DNA from: Clostridia bacterium
GTDB lineage: Bacteria > Bacillota_A > Clostridia > Oscillospirales > CAG-272
NCBI GenBank assembly: GCA_017454075.1
Contig: JAFTDQ010000030.1
Span: 1 to 29,249, forward strand
Direction: 5' to 3'
Length of the DNA stretch: 29,249 nt
Shown: positions 7,889 through 16,299 of the stretch, one piece after another
Layout of the letters: the number at the start of each line of letters is the position of its first letter
Numbering within the stretch: position 1 is the first letter of the stretch
The notes under the pieces: generated by a model
The model's database searches: none
Told to the model about the DNA's origin: nothing
Seen by the model: only the letters and a program-made list of their open reading frames with translations
Made by a program: the position numbers and the translations under genes

Positions 7889-8754
7889 TGATTTCCGTAT
7901 ATAAAAGAGAAATGAAATCGTATTTCTCGACGGTCGTCGGTTATATCTCGATAGCCCTGATGATCGCCGTGACGGGCATTTTCGTAAGGCTCTACTGCTT
8001 TACCGGCGGATACCCGAAGTTTGAGGCGGTCCTTCCGAATTCGGCGATAGTTCTGATGCTCGCCGTGCCGCTCATCACCATGAGGACCTTTGCCGAGGAA
8101 AGGCGGCAGAAGACAGACCTTCTCCTCTATTCGCTTCCGCTCACAACGGGGCAGATCGTCGCCGGGAAATATCTCGCGACGGTCACCGTCCTCGCCATCC
8201 CGTGCGGACTTATGGGGCTGATACCGATAATTCTGTCGTTCTACGGAACGGTGAATCTCGGCTCGGCCTACGCGGGGCTTCTCGCGTATTTCCTGCTCTC
8301 CTGCGCGATGGCGGCGATATGCATGTTCATGTCCGCCCTCACGGAGTCGCAGGTCATAGCCGCCGTGCTCGGTATAGGGACGCTTTTCCTGATCTACATC
8401 TCGTCGATGATCTCCTACGCGGTGCCGAACACCGCGATAGCGTCCTTCATCGCCCTGACGGTCGCCGTTCTGCTGCTCGGCGTGGTCGTCTATCTCCTGA
8501 CGAAGGATTACTGGATAGCGTTCACCGTCGCGGTCGTTATAGAGGCGGTGCTTGTCATAATATACATAACGAACGGTTCGGTCTACACGGGTCTGTTCCA
8601 GAACGTCGTCGGCGAGGCGTCGCTGTTTGACAGACTCGGGGACTTCGTGACGAATGAACTTTTCGACATGACGACGATAGTTTACTACGGTTCTGTCGCC
8701 GCGCTGTTCTGCTATCTTACCGGCGTCGTTTTCGAAAAACGCCGTTATAACTGA
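7888..8754 (+). CDS. ABC-2 type permease, GldF-like (copy B)
   Basis: A 288-residue multi-pass membrane protein, about 50 residues longer than copy A. It shares the FAEERRxKTD stretch (near residues 69-79) and the terminal KRR tail with copy A, so the two are clear paralogues. The ATG overlaps the ATPase stop by one base and the next gene starts 10 bases after its stop. It probably forms the membrane channel of an exporter with the neighbouring ATPase; the substrate is unknown. Confidence 0.9.
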   Translation: MISVYKREMKSYFSTVVGYISIALMIAVTGIFVRLYCFTGGYPKFEAVLPNSAIVLMLAVPLITMRTFAEERRQKTDLLLYSLPLTTGQIVAGKYLATVTVLAIPCGLMGLIPIILSFYGTVNLGSAYAGLLAYFLLSCAMAAICMFMSALTESQVIAAVLGIGTLFLIYISSMISYAVPNTAIASFIALTVAVLLLGVVVYLLTKDYWIAFTVAVVIEAVLVIIYITNGSVYTGLFQNVVGEASLFDRLGDFVTNELFDMTTIVYYGSVAALFCYLTGVVFEKRRYN

Positions 8755-8764
8755 GAGGCGCAAA

Positions 8765-10276
8765 ATGAACGGAAACGAAAAGAAAATCAAAAACAAGCGG
8801 GCGGCAAAGCTCGGCTCGGTAACCCTCATCGGCGCGGCGATAGTTCTCGCCGTCGTCATAATCGTGAACGTCGCGGTAAATCTCCTGCCGTCCCGATTCA
8901 CAAAATACAATCTCTCGAAAAACGGCGTGTATGACATTTCCGACGCGACGAGGGAACTCGTCGCCGGTGTCTCGGACAAGGTTAACATATACGTCGTGTC
9001 CGAATCTGCGGCGACAGACAAGGTCACGCTGGAGTACGCCAAGCGGCTCGCCGACCTCAACCCGAACATAATATGCGAGCAGGTCGATCCCAACATAAAG
9101 CCGGGCTTTATCGGAAATTACACCGAGGAGACCCTCGAGTCGTCAGATACGAACATCATCGTGGCTAACGCGAGCAACGGCCGCAGCAAGGTCATAAAGC
9201 AGTCCGAGATTTATTACAGACAGTATTCGGAGGAGGAAGTCGCTTTCTATGCGTATTATTACAATCAGCAGGTCGACAACCCGACGTATTTCGACGCCGA
9301 GAACTGCCTCGCGACGGCGATAGACTACGTTACGACGTCAAAGCTCCCGACGGTTTACTACACCTCCGGTCACGGTGAGACTGCTCTTGACGCGACGGTC
9401 ACAAAGCTCATCTCCGCGGAGAATATCGTTCTCCGGGAGCTTCCCACCCTGACGGCTGACAAAATGCCGGAGGACGCGGACGTGATCATCCTGAACTCGC
9501 CGACGCTCGATCTCACCGCAGACGAAACGTCAGCCCTTTCCGGTTTTGTGGACAACGGCGGGAACGTCATACTCGTGACGAATCTCGGGGGCAATCTTTC
9601 GACGCTTGAGCTGCCGAACGTTTACGGATTCACAAGGTCTCTCGGTCTTGATTACGGGTATTCGCTCGTCTGTGAAGGGAGCGAATCGCACTATTATCAG
9701 ATTCCGCCGTACGTTTACGCGCAGATCGCCGAAAACGAGTTTTCCTCTTCGCTGCAGCAGAACGTGCGCGTGATCGTTCCGGCCGCCCATGAAATACTTA
9801 AAACCGAAGAAACTCCCGAAGGAGTGACGGTCTCCGAGCTTCTCACGACGTCCGTCCAGGGATACGTGAAAGACCTCTCGAAATATTTCGGAGAGACCGT
9901 AAACGATCCGGAAGGAGGAGAGCAGACCCGCCCGCAGCTCGATTACAAGAAAGAATCGGGCGACAGGGAAGGAAAGATCATAACCGGCGCCATGTCAAAA
10001 AAGGGAGACGGCGCGCTTCTGTGGTTCTCGACCGACACGATCCTTGACGGGAACACCGCGGGTTATTACGCCAACGTACCGTACATGCTCTCTGTCATCT
10101 CAAAGCTTTCCGGCAAGACTACGGTCGCCACGGCGTCGGCAAAGGCGCTTCAGGTTCAGGCGCTTCAGGTCACCGAGGGCTCGGCAAACACCTGGGGGAC
10201 GATCATTATAGGAATCGTCCCGGTGATACTCATCGCCGTAGGACTCATAGTCTGGTACCGCAGGAAGGTCAGATAA
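8765..10276 (+). CDS. GldG-like ABC transporter auxiliary protein (copy B)
   Basis: A 503-residue protein with an N-terminal membrane segment (about 17-40), a large extracytoplasmic body, and a C-terminal membrane segment (about 476-497) followed by a short basic tail (YRRKVR). GHGE occurs at residues 202-205, exactly as in copy A, within YYTSGHGET here and YFLTGHGET there. An SD (GAGAGG) precedes the ATG. Family membership suggests it is a structural or regulatory partner of the ABC-2 permease and ATPase upstream; the biochemical role is not known. Confidence 0.87.
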   Translation: MNGNEKKIKNKRAAKLGSVTLIGAAIVLAVVIIVNVAVNLLPSRFTKYNLSKNGVYDISDATRELVAGVSDKVNIYVVSESAATDKVTLEYAKRLADLNPNIICEQVDPNIKPGFIGNYTEETLESSDTNIIVANASNGRSKVIKQSEIYYRQYSEEEVAFYAYYYNQQVDNPTYFDAENCLATAIDYVTTSKLPTVYYTSGHGETALDATVTKLISAENIVLRELPTLTADKMPEDADVIILNSPTLDLTADETSALSGFVDNGGNVILVTNLGGNLSTLELPNVYGFTRSLGLDYGYSLVCEGSESHYYQIPPYVYAQIAENEFSSSLQQNVRVIVPAAHEILKTEETPEGVTVSELLTTSVQGYVKDLSKYFGETVNDPEGGEQTRPQLDYKKESGDREGKIITGAMSKKGDGALLWFSTDTILDGNTAGYYANVPYMLSVISKLSGKTTVATASAKALQVQALQVTEGSANTWGTIIIGIVPVILIAVGLIVWYRRKVR

Positions 10277-10284
10277 AGACGCCG

Positions 10285-11406
10285 ATGAAAAGTCTCAGAA
10301 AACTGATAATCCCCGGGGTGATCCTCGCCGTGGCCGTCGCCGCGCTTCTGATAGCCGTCGGGATATCCCGCAGGGAGGAGCAGAACGCTCCCTCCGATAC
10401 TGAGCCGGCGGACGGCAAAATATCTCTGTTTGAGTTTTCGTCCGATCTCGTTTCGCGCGTGAGCTACATATCGGAAAAGGGAGAGGTTTCGGTCGATAAG
10501 GACGGGGAAAAGTACTATCTCACGTCAGACAGGACCTTTCCGCTCGATCAGGAAGTCGGCGCCTCTCTCGTTAACGACGCGATAGGACTGACGGCGAAGG
10601 GCTCGATCCCGCCGACGGGAGAAGAGGCCGAATACGGGCTCGACAATCCCGGGAAGAGCGTCGTCGTCACCCTTAAAAACGGCGGCAGGACAACGGTGTC
10701 GGTTGGCGCCTTCAATCCGTATTCCGACGTCTGGTACGTCAGGATCGACGGGGGCGGGGCTATTTACCTGCTCGAAACGGATATAACCGACTGCTTTGAA
10801 ATGTCCCTCGACGACATGATAAAAAACGAGACCTTTACGGTCCCGCCGTCGGGGCTCTCGTCTGTGAGTTCCGTCGCGCTTGATTATTCCGGCAGAGACG
10901 GCGTCGTTTATACCCGCGTCCCCGGGACCGACGAGGTGAAGGACGAGGACGGAAACGTGATCACGCCGGCCGTGCCCGACGGATTCACGAAAAAGACCGG
11001 GGATGGCGAGCCGGACGGCTCGGATGCCGCGTCGGAGGAAGGACTGAGCGTTTACGAAGAACTCACGGGGATAAAGCTCGACAGGTGGTACGCCTACGGC
11101 GTGACGGAAGATGAGCTTGGCGGCTACGGTCTCGACACGGACGGCCTTTTCTGCAGGGCGACCGTCGCATACACCGAAAAGGTCACGACGACGTCGGGAG
11201 AATCTTCGTCATCGGTCACGGTCGACGTCGAAAAAAGCTCGGTACTACTTATAGGAAACACCGTTGCCTTTGAGGATGAACAGGATGGGGAGGAAGACGG
11301 GCAGAGCGATCCCGACGACTATGAGGAACTCAGGTACGTCATGGTCGGGGGCGGTTCGATCGTCTACGTCGTCCCAGCCGAGGACCTCGCCGTGATCCTG
11401 AAATAA
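10285..11406 (+). CDS. DUF4340 family membrane-anchored protein (copy B)
   Basis: A 373-residue protein with one N-terminal membrane segment (about residues 7-26) and an extracytoplasmic body. The stretch YGLDNPGKSVVVTL followed by VSVGAFNP and WYVRIDGG is characteristic of DUF4340. A long Asp/Glu/Gly-rich insertion lies in the middle of the body (about residues 215-250), and another acidic patch near residues 330-345. It follows the GldG-like gene by 8 bases and closes the module before a strong terminator. The cut-off gene at 1-198 is its likely paralogue. Function unknown. Confidence 0.85.
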   Translation: MKSLRKLIIPGVILAVAVAALLIAVGISRREEQNAPSDTEPADGKISLFEFSSDLVSRVSYISEKGEVSVDKDGEKYYLTSDRTFPLDQEVGASLVNDAIGLTAKGSIPPTGEEAEYGLDNPGKSVVVTLKNGGRTTVSVGAFNPYSDVWYVRIDGGGAIYLLETDITDCFEMSLDDMIKNETFTVPPSGLSSVSSVALDYSGRDGVVYTRVPGTDEVKDEDGNVITPAVPDGFTKKTGDGEPDGSDAASEEGLSVYEELTGIKLDRWYAYGVTEDELGGYGLDTDGLFCRATVAYTEKVTTTSGESSSSVTVDVEKSSVLLIGNTVAFEDEQDGEEDGQSDPDDYEELRYVMVGGGSIVYVVPAEDLAVILK

Positions 11407-11410
11407 AAAA

Positions 11411-11449
11411 GCAAACGAAAAACCGGCTTTTCGCCGGTTTTTCGTTTGC
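11411..11449. terminator. Bidirectional terminator between convergent genes
   Basis: Perfect 17-base stem GCAAACGAAAAACCGGC (11411-11427), loop TTTTC, matching arm 11433-11449. The plus strand ends the stem in CCGTTTTCTT; the minus strand continues into TTTTTTATTTC. It can serve both ABC module B (plus) and the lipoprotein gene at 11458-12306 (minus). Confidence 0.93.
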
Positions 11450-11457
11450 CCGTTTTC

Positions 11458-12306
11458 TTATTCGCCGGCGACGTTTGCCGGGTCGTATATACCGTAGAAC
11501 GAGTTCGTTCCGACTCCTGTCCAGAGCTCTGTCTCCTGGGGGTCCGGATCGTACATCATGAAATACTTAGCCGTCACGTCCGGACCGATGAACCGGATCG
11601 CCTGTGTGGGAGTGCCGCGGAGCGTAGGTTCGTCGGAGGGCCAGTTCCTGTCGCCTGTCGCCTTGCAGTCCCAGCGCGTCCAGGTGTCGTCCGGATTGTC
11701 CGTGTACCAGATCTGAAGACGGTCGAAATCCGAGAAATATACCGGATTGACGAAATTGCCGTCAGCGTCTCTCTCCCAGCCCCAGCTGGTGACCTCGCCC
11801 ATTATGATCTCGTTTATCGTTACCCCGTCCTTGTAGAAGGTGAAGGGCATGTAATGGAACTTTCCGTCCCACGTCCACTGGGCGCTGTTTGATTTTCCGG
11901 TCCAGTTGATCTCACGGTCAACGCGGGGCGTGAGTTCGCCGTCTTCGCTCATCCGGGCGTCGATCGCGTATCCGTATCCCGTCCTTTTCTTAATGTCGAT
12001 CTTTCCGGTGAATCCGAAATCGGCGAGGGCGAGGGGGGATATGTCGCCGGGGTCGTTGTTGTACAGCGTCCTGACTGTCGGGAGACCGTTTTCATCGATA
12101 AACGGATCGTTTGTAGTTACGACTTCCTTTTCGGTCGTTTCCTCAGCCGGCTTGTTTGTGGTTTCTTCCGTCGGCTTTTCCGTCGTTTCGGCGGGCTTTG
12201 CCGTGGTCCCGGCGGGCTTGTCGGTCCCGCCTGCCGAGCAGGAGGCGAGCGCGAGGGCAAGCATCAGCGCCGCGGTGATCAGCGCGATTATTCTCTTTGC
12301 TTTCAT
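11458..12306 (-). CDS. Putative lipoprotein, unknown function
   Basis: A 282-residue secreted lipoprotein. It has a basic start (MKAKR), a hydrophobic core and lipobox LASC with Cys at residue 23. A low-complexity linker built from Thr/Glu/Lys/Pro units of the type KPxETT runs to about residue 65. The C-terminal region of about 210 residues is rich in Trp, Tyr and Phe, compatible with a carbohydrate- or wall-binding fold, but no family is recognised. It is monocistronic: its own promoter is upstream and a convergent terminator lies just past its stop. SD is AAAGGA. Confidence 0.8.
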   Translation of the reverse strand: MKAKRIIALITAALMLALALASCSAGGTDKPAGTTAKPAETTEKPTEETTNKPAEETTEKEVVTTNDPFIDENGLPTVRTLYNNDPGDISPLALADFGFTGKIDIKKRTGYGYAIDARMSEDGELTPRVDREINWTGKSNSAQWTWDGKFHYMPFTFYKDGVTINEIIMGEVTSWGWERDADGNFVNPVYFSDFDRLQIWYTDNPDDTWTRWDCKATGDRNWPSDEPTLRGTPTQAIRFIGPDVTAKYFMMYDPDPQETELWTGVGTNSFYGIYDPANVAGE

Positions 12307-12341
12307 TTCATTTTCCTTTCGGGCATGTTTTTCGGATAATA

Positions 12342-12369
12342 ATTATAATGTTTTTGCCGGGAAAGTCAA
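12342..12369 (-). promoter_or_regulatory. Promoter of lipoprotein gene 11458-12306
   Basis: TTGACT at 12369-12364 and TATAAT at 12347-12342 on the minus strand, spacer 16 bases, 36 bases before the ATG. Confidence 0.85.
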
Positions 12370-12447
12370 CACCCCGGTGCGGTCAACGCCGGTCGGGGCA
12401 GCAGACGGGCGCCGGGCGGTATGCCCGCCGGGTCCTTCGCTTTTCCG

Positions 12448-13926
12448 TCAAACGTCCGCGGAGCCGCCTTCCGGTTCAAACGAGGGCATCTGAGCCATGA
12501 TCTTTTCGGCAAGATCGTTGAAGTCTTCTTCACTCAACGTCAGGATGTCGGTATACCCCTCGGCGGCTTCGGGCATGCTGTCGTTTGCGTTAAGGATCAC
12601 GTAAAATTCGCCGCTGAAAACTTCCTCTTCGTCGATTGTTACGGAACTTACCGTAAAGCGTGCGTAAGACGGGGAAACCTCGAGGGTCCCCTTTATCTCT
12701 ATGACAGCGTCGTTTGCGTAAATAACGGCGGTGTATGCGTTTGTTTCTTTGTTGTACGAGATATTGCAGAGTTCTATCGTCACCGTGGCGTTATTCTCTT
12801 TTCTTGTCAGGTTTACGACCGCGTTGTACTCCTGTTCGGTGTCGGTCTTTATCTCGTACGAAACGGAATAGAAGCCGCCCTCATACTCGAGAGAGGCGGT
12901 TTTCACGTCGCCTTCCAGCGAGATTTCGATCCTGGCAAAGTCTTTTTCGGAGGGATCTTTGACGACAAACGAGGCGCTGAGGACGTTATTTCCGCCGGAA
13001 ACGCGGATCTCGCCCTCCAGTCTGTATCCCTTGAACTGTTCGGTGTATTCGTCGGCAAAAGACCTGATCTGCTCGTCGGTGAGGCTGTATAGGTCGTCGA
13101 TCGGAATGCCGGCCTGCCTTGCCGCTTCTCCGAAATTTGCTTCAATGAAATCGCGGAGCTCCGCGTCATTCCTGAATTCGCCGTAAAGCTGTTTCAGGAT
13201 CTCGGCAGCGTCCTCGACTCTGACTGTGAAGTTTATGACCGAACCGCCGTTCTCGGACGACTTATTAATCTCGCAGACTTTGTTTACTATGTCTTTGAGC
13301 TTTTCCCCGTATTTTCCGGCAAATATCCCGAGCTGTTTTGCGGAATTGAAGCTGTTTTTTAAAGAATCGATGATAATATCGACCGACGGTTTGTTCTCGC
13401 CGTCATCCGAACCGAAAACTTCACCGAGAAGATCAGAAAGAAACTCGTTTTTGCCGATATTCTTTTTCGCGTCGTCGAGATTGATCCCGTACGCGCCATC
13501 GAGAAGGCCGGTCCTGAGCGTTATCTCCTTTTCGCTGATTGTCGCGATGAGGTCGTAGGTCTTACCCGAGATCTGCGCGCCCAGCTCGAGCGCGGACTTG
13601 TTTTCGGCGTAATAGATCTTTGCCTTGATGTTGCCGACGTCGACAGAGTCGCCGACAAGCCCGGCAGGGAGGGAGGAAAGACCGATTTCGACCGATCCTT
13701 TTTCCTTCAGAGCTTCGTAAAGCGCTCTGACCGCCGGGAGGTCGTCTTCGACAGCGGGTTCTGTCGTGACGTCGGGCTCCGCCGTGGTTTCGGTCGGTTC
13801 CTTCGCCGTTTCGAACGGCTTTACACTCGTGTCTTCCGGCGCTTTTTCGCCGGGCATGCAGGAAGCGAGCGCCGTAACAAGCATAAGGAAGGCCGCGATG
13901 AGTGATAAGATTCTTCTTCGTTTCAT
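12448..13926 (-). CDS. Large putative lipoprotein, unknown function
   Basis: A 492-residue secreted lipoprotein with a basic start (MKRRR), hydrophobic core and lipobox LASC (Cys 23). A Thr/Glu/Pro-rich linker follows to about residue 62. The long body alternates charged and hydrophobic residues in a way that suggests beta strands and amphipathic helices; three stretches of alternating pattern near residues 290-440 look like extended beta sheet. No family recognised. The signal peptide and linker resemble those of the neighbouring lipoprotein but the bodies do not. It has its own promoter; no U-tract terminator is visible in the 78 bases before the next promoter. Confidence 0.8.
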   Translation of the reverse strand: MKRRRILSLIAAFLMLVTALASCMPGEKAPEDTSVKPFETAKEPTETTAEPDVTTEPAVEDDLPAVRALYEALKEKGSVEIGLSSLPAGLVGDSVDVGNIKAKIYYAENKSALELGAQISGKTYDLIATISEKEITLRTGLLDGAYGINLDDAKKNIGKNEFLSDLLGEVFGSDDGENKPSVDIIIDSLKNSFNSAKQLGIFAGKYGEKLKDIVNKVCEINKSSENGGSVINFTVRVEDAAEILKQLYGEFRNDAELRDFIEANFGEAARQAGIPIDDLYSLTDEQIRSFADEYTEQFKGYRLEGEIRVSGGNNVLSASFVVKDPSEKDFARIEISLEGDVKTASLEYEGGFYSVSYEIKTDTEQEYNAVVNLTRKENNATVTIELCNISYNKETNAYTAVIYANDAVIEIKGTLEVSPSYARFTVSSVTIDEEEVFSGEFYVILNANDSMPEAAEGYTDILTLSEEDFNDLAEKIMAQMPSFEPEGGSADV

Positions 13927-13959
13927 TTCATTATCCTTTCGTGAAGGTTTTACTGTACC

Positions 13960-13987
13960 ATTATACGATTTTTACGTGAAATGTCAA
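13960..13987 (-). promoter_or_regulatory. Promoter of lipoprotein gene 12448-13926
   Basis: Consensus TTGACA at 13987-13982 and TATAAT at 13965-13960 on the minus strand, spacer 16 bases. It starts 14 bases after the stop of the yigZ-like gene, so readthrough from hflX-yigZ is also possible. Confidence 0.88.
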
Positions 13988-14000
13988 GCCGGGGACGATC

Positions 14001-14633
14001 TCAGACGGGACAGGGAAGGAGTTCGGTGCCGGTGCGGGAGATCTGCGCCCTGCCGCCAGTTGCGTCGGCAAGCAAAACAAGGAACCGTTCCGCGTCGTCT
14101 TCCGCGACCGCGGTTTCGAGCGTGATTTCCTCTCCGAAGGAGGTATCGAGCAGTCTAGCTGTCGGGAACCGGGATATTTCGCGTACGGTCGCCTGATGAA
14201 GCGGATACGAGACCCTGACCGATATCATCTCAAAAGGCGCGAGCGTGACGACTCCGGCGTCGCCGATCGCCGCCTGCGCCGCCTCGGTGTAGGCGCGCAC
14301 GAGCCCGCCGGTGCCGAGGAGTATCCCTCCGAAATAACGCGTGACGACGACGGCCGCGTCGGTGATCCCGGATTTCTGAAGCAGGCCGAGCACGGGAAGC
14401 CCGCCCGTTCCCTTCGGTTCGCCGTCGTCGGAATATCCCGTGACGTTCTCTCCTACCCGGTAAGCGTAGACGTTGTGCCGGGCGTCGGAGTGTTTTTTTC
14501 TTATCTCTGCAATGAACTCCGCGGCTTCTTCGGCGGATTTTACCGGACGGGCATAGCCGATGAATCTCGAACGTTTCTCCTCATATTCCCCGGTGCCCGT
14601 TCCGCCGAGGGTGACCGTCAGTCTGCCGCCCAC
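14001..14633 (-). CDS. YigZ/IMPACT (UPF0029) family protein
   Basis: Member of the YigZ/IMPACT family, conserved proteins of uncertain role linked to translation regulation. Diagnostic stretches are EKRSRFIGYA near the start, then GYSDDGEPKGTGG, and VVVTRYFGGILLGTGGLVRAY. The open frame extends to a GTG at 14666, but the GTG at 14633 has AAGG eight bases upstream and gives the usual N-terminal length (210 residues), so it is preferred. It overlaps the end of hflX by 16 bases, suggesting coupled translation in one operon. Confidence 0.88.
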   Translation of the reverse strand: MGGRLTVTLGGTGTGEYEEKRSRFIGYARPVKSAEEAAEFIAEIRKKHSDARHNVYAYRVGENVTGYSDDGEPKGTGGLPVLGLLQKSGITDAAVVVTRYFGGILLGTGGLVRAYTEAAQAAIGDAGVVTLAPFEMISVRVSYPLHQATVREISRFPTARLLDTSFGEEITLETAVAEDDAERFLVLLADATGGRAQISRTGTELLPCPV

Positions 14634-15907
14634 TGTCCGTACCTTCCGTAGGCCGCCTCTCCGCACACAGCGGTCACTCTGACGGCGTCTTCTCCGTATT
14701 CCGCGCTTTCGACCCTGGCGTCGCGGTACAGCCCCGCGACGACGTCCTGACGCGATACCGGAATTATGAAAACGTGCCGTCCCGTCGTCTCGTTCACAAG
14801 ACGCGTGAGGGCGGACGTGAGCCCTTCGATCCCTCTTCCGTCGAGCGCCGAGATAAAGACGACGTTTTCGGGCTTAAATCCCGCCGGAACGACGGGTTCC
14901 TCCTCCGCCGCGTCGCATTTGTTGAAGATGAGAAGCGTCGGTTTTCCCGACGCGCCGAGACTTTCAAGAAGATCGGTCGTCACCTTCAGCTGTTCCGTCA
15001 CCTCGGGGTCCGAGGCGTCGGCGACGATAAGCGTGACGTCGGAAAATGCCGCTTCGTCAAGCGTCGAGCGGAAGGCCTTAATCAGATGTGTCGGAAGATT
15101 CCTTATGAATCCGACGGTGTCGACGAGAAGCATCTCGTGCCCGTCGGGGAGAGTGAATCTCCTCGTCGTCGGGTCGAGGGTCGCGAAGAGTTTGTCCTCG
15201 GCGAGAATCCCCGCGTCGGTGAGGCGGTTGAGAAGCGTTGACTTTCCAGCGTTTGTGTATCCTACGATCGCCGCCTTGCAGATCCCCGAGCGGTCGCGCG
15301 CCTTGCGCTGAGTCGCTCTCCGGCGTTCTATTTCTGAAAGCTCTTCCTCGATCGCCTGGATCCTTCTCGAAATATGTCTCCGGTCGGTCTCGAGTTTGGT
15401 CTCGCCGGGACCGCGCGCGGCTATGCTCCCGCCGCCCTGACGCGAGAGCTGGAGCCCTTTGCCGATGAGACGCGGCGCTGTGTACCTCAGCTGCGCGAGC
15501 TCGACCTGAAGCTTGCCCTCGGCGGTTCCCGCGTGAAGGGCGAAAATATCGAGGATGAGCATGCTGCGGTCGATGACCCTCGGCGGCGAGCCGCCTCCGT
15601 CGTCGAGCGCCTGCTCCATATTCCTGATTTGTGAAGGGGAGAGTTCCGTGTCGGCGACGACGAGGGTGATCTCCTCCGTGCGGCACAGATCGGAAAGCTC
15701 CGAGAGCTTGCCCTTGCCGAGGTACGTGCGGACGTCGGGATGCTCTTTTTTCTGTATCATCCGCACGAAGGCGTGCCCCCCCGCGGTCTCGAGCAGCCGC
15801 TCGAGCTCGTCGAGCGAGGCGTTCATGGCGTGCTCGAGGCGGTCGTCCGTCATGACGGCTATCACGGCGGCGCGTTCCGCGTTGATTGCTTCGCTGATTA
15901 TTTCCAT
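14618..15907 (-). CDS. hflX: GTPase HflX (ribosome-associated)
   Basis: HflX binds the 50S subunit and splits stalled 70S ribosomes under stress in the bacteria studied. The 429-residue product has the N-terminal HflX domain with its glycine-rich RQGGGSIAARGPGETKLETDRR stretch split here as RQGGGS and GPGETKLETDRR (about 156-177), followed by a helical linker. The G domain has G1 GYTNAGKS at 216-223, G3 DTVGF at 263-267, G4 NKCD at 329-332 and G5 SALDG at 353-357. All key GTPase motifs are intact and length is normal. SD AAGGAGG lies 11 bases before the ATG. A hairpin with U tract sits directly upstream, and yigZ overlaps its 3' end. Confidence 0.97.
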   Translation of the reverse strand: MEIISEAINAERAAVIAVMTDDRLEHAMNASLDELERLLETAGGHAFVRMIQKKEHPDVRTYLGKGKLSELSDLCRTEEITLVVADTELSPSQIRNMEQALDDGGGSPPRVIDRSMLILDIFALHAGTAEGKLQVELAQLRYTAPRLIGKGLQLSRQGGGSIAARGPGETKLETDRRHISRRIQAIEEELSEIERRRATQRKARDRSGICKAAIVGYTNAGKSTLLNRLTDAGILAEDKLFATLDPTTRRFTLPDGHEMLLVDTVGFIRNLPTHLIKAFRSTLDEAAFSDVTLIVADASDPEVTEQLKVTTDLLESLGASGKPTLLIFNKCDAAEEEPVVPAGFKPENVVFISALDGRGIEGLTSALTRLVNETTGRHVFIIPVSRQDVVAGLYRDARVESAEYGEDAVRVTAVCGEAAYGRYGQWAAD

Positions 15908-15930
15908 TTTATGGGCATCCTCCTTGTTTG

Positions 15931-15966
15931 AGAATAAAAAGCGGGCAGAGGAAGTCCTCTGCCCGC
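15931..15966 (-). terminator. Terminator after rpmE / possible hflX attenuator
   Basis: On the minus strand an 11-base stem (GCGGGCAGAGG with CCTCTGCCCGC, arms within 15966-15941, 4-base loop) is followed by TTTTTATTCT. It lies 66 bases past the rpmE stop and 34 bases before the hflX ATG, so any transcript reaching hflX from rpmE, or from the TATAAT at 15981-15976, must pass it. Confidence 0.88.
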
Positions 15967-15975
15967 AGATACGAC

Positions 15976-15981
15976 ATTATA
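15976..15981 (-). promoter_or_regulatory. Possible -10 box for hflX
   Basis: TATAAT on the minus strand at 15981-15976 in the rpmE-hflX gap. No convincing -35 partner is seen. If real, the transcript would open with the terminator-like hairpin. Confidence 0.35.
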
Positions 15982-16031
15982 TGCCGCCCCGCGAATCGCG
16001 GATGAAGTGCGAATGAACGCGTTTACGCTCT

Positions 16032-16241
16032 TTACTGTTTTCCGGAAATCGCAAGACGTCTCTTGAACTTGTCAACACGGCCGCCCGCATCGACAAACTT
16101 CTGTTTGCCGGTGTAGAAGGGATGGCACTTTGAGCAAATTTCGACGCGGATGCTGTCCTTAGTGGAGCGGGTCACGAATTCTTCGCCACATGCGCACTTA
16201 ACAGTGACTTCTTTGTATTCGGGATGTATTCCTGCTTTCAT
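16032..16241 (-). CDS. rpmE: 50S ribosomal protein L31 (zinc-binding type)
   Basis: A 69-residue L31 with [12 protein letters not shown] at the start. Four cysteines at 16, 18, 36 and 39 (KCACGEEF and [10 protein letters not shown]) form the zinc site, so this is the C+ (zinc-containing) type rather than the zinc-independent paralogue. The frame extends three codons to a GTG at 16250, but ATG at 16241 has GAGAGGTG at proper distance. L31 forms an intersubunit bridge and acts as a zinc reserve in some bacteria. It has its own promoter and a palindromic leader. Confidence 0.97.
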   Translation of the reverse strand: MKAGIHPEYKEVTVKCACGEEFVTRSTKDSIRVEICSKCHPFYTGKQKFVDAGGRVDKFKRRLAISGKQ

Positions 16242-16267
16242 TGTAGGCACCTCTCATCAGATTTGCC

Positions 16268-16285
16268 GCCGGACGGCCGTCCGGC
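16268..16285 (-). promoter_or_regulatory. Palindrome in the rpmE leader
   Basis: GCCGGACGGCCGTCCGGC is a perfect 18-base palindrome between the rpmE -10 and its SD. It would sit in the 5' UTR as a strong hairpin or as a protein-binding site. Ribosomal leader RNAs for L31 are known in several phyla; whether this matches one was not tested. Confidence 0.6.
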
Positions 16286-16299
16286 AGACGCGACGGGTA

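Noticed and set aside
7852..9096. 414-codon open frame on the minus strand
   Set aside because: Antisense to permease B and the start of GldG-like B, whose families are clear; the product is low-complexity and Arg-rich.
12370..12447. Possible terminator after the large lipoprotein gene
   Set aside because: GC-rich partial inverted repeats are present but with mismatches and no U tract on the minus strand.
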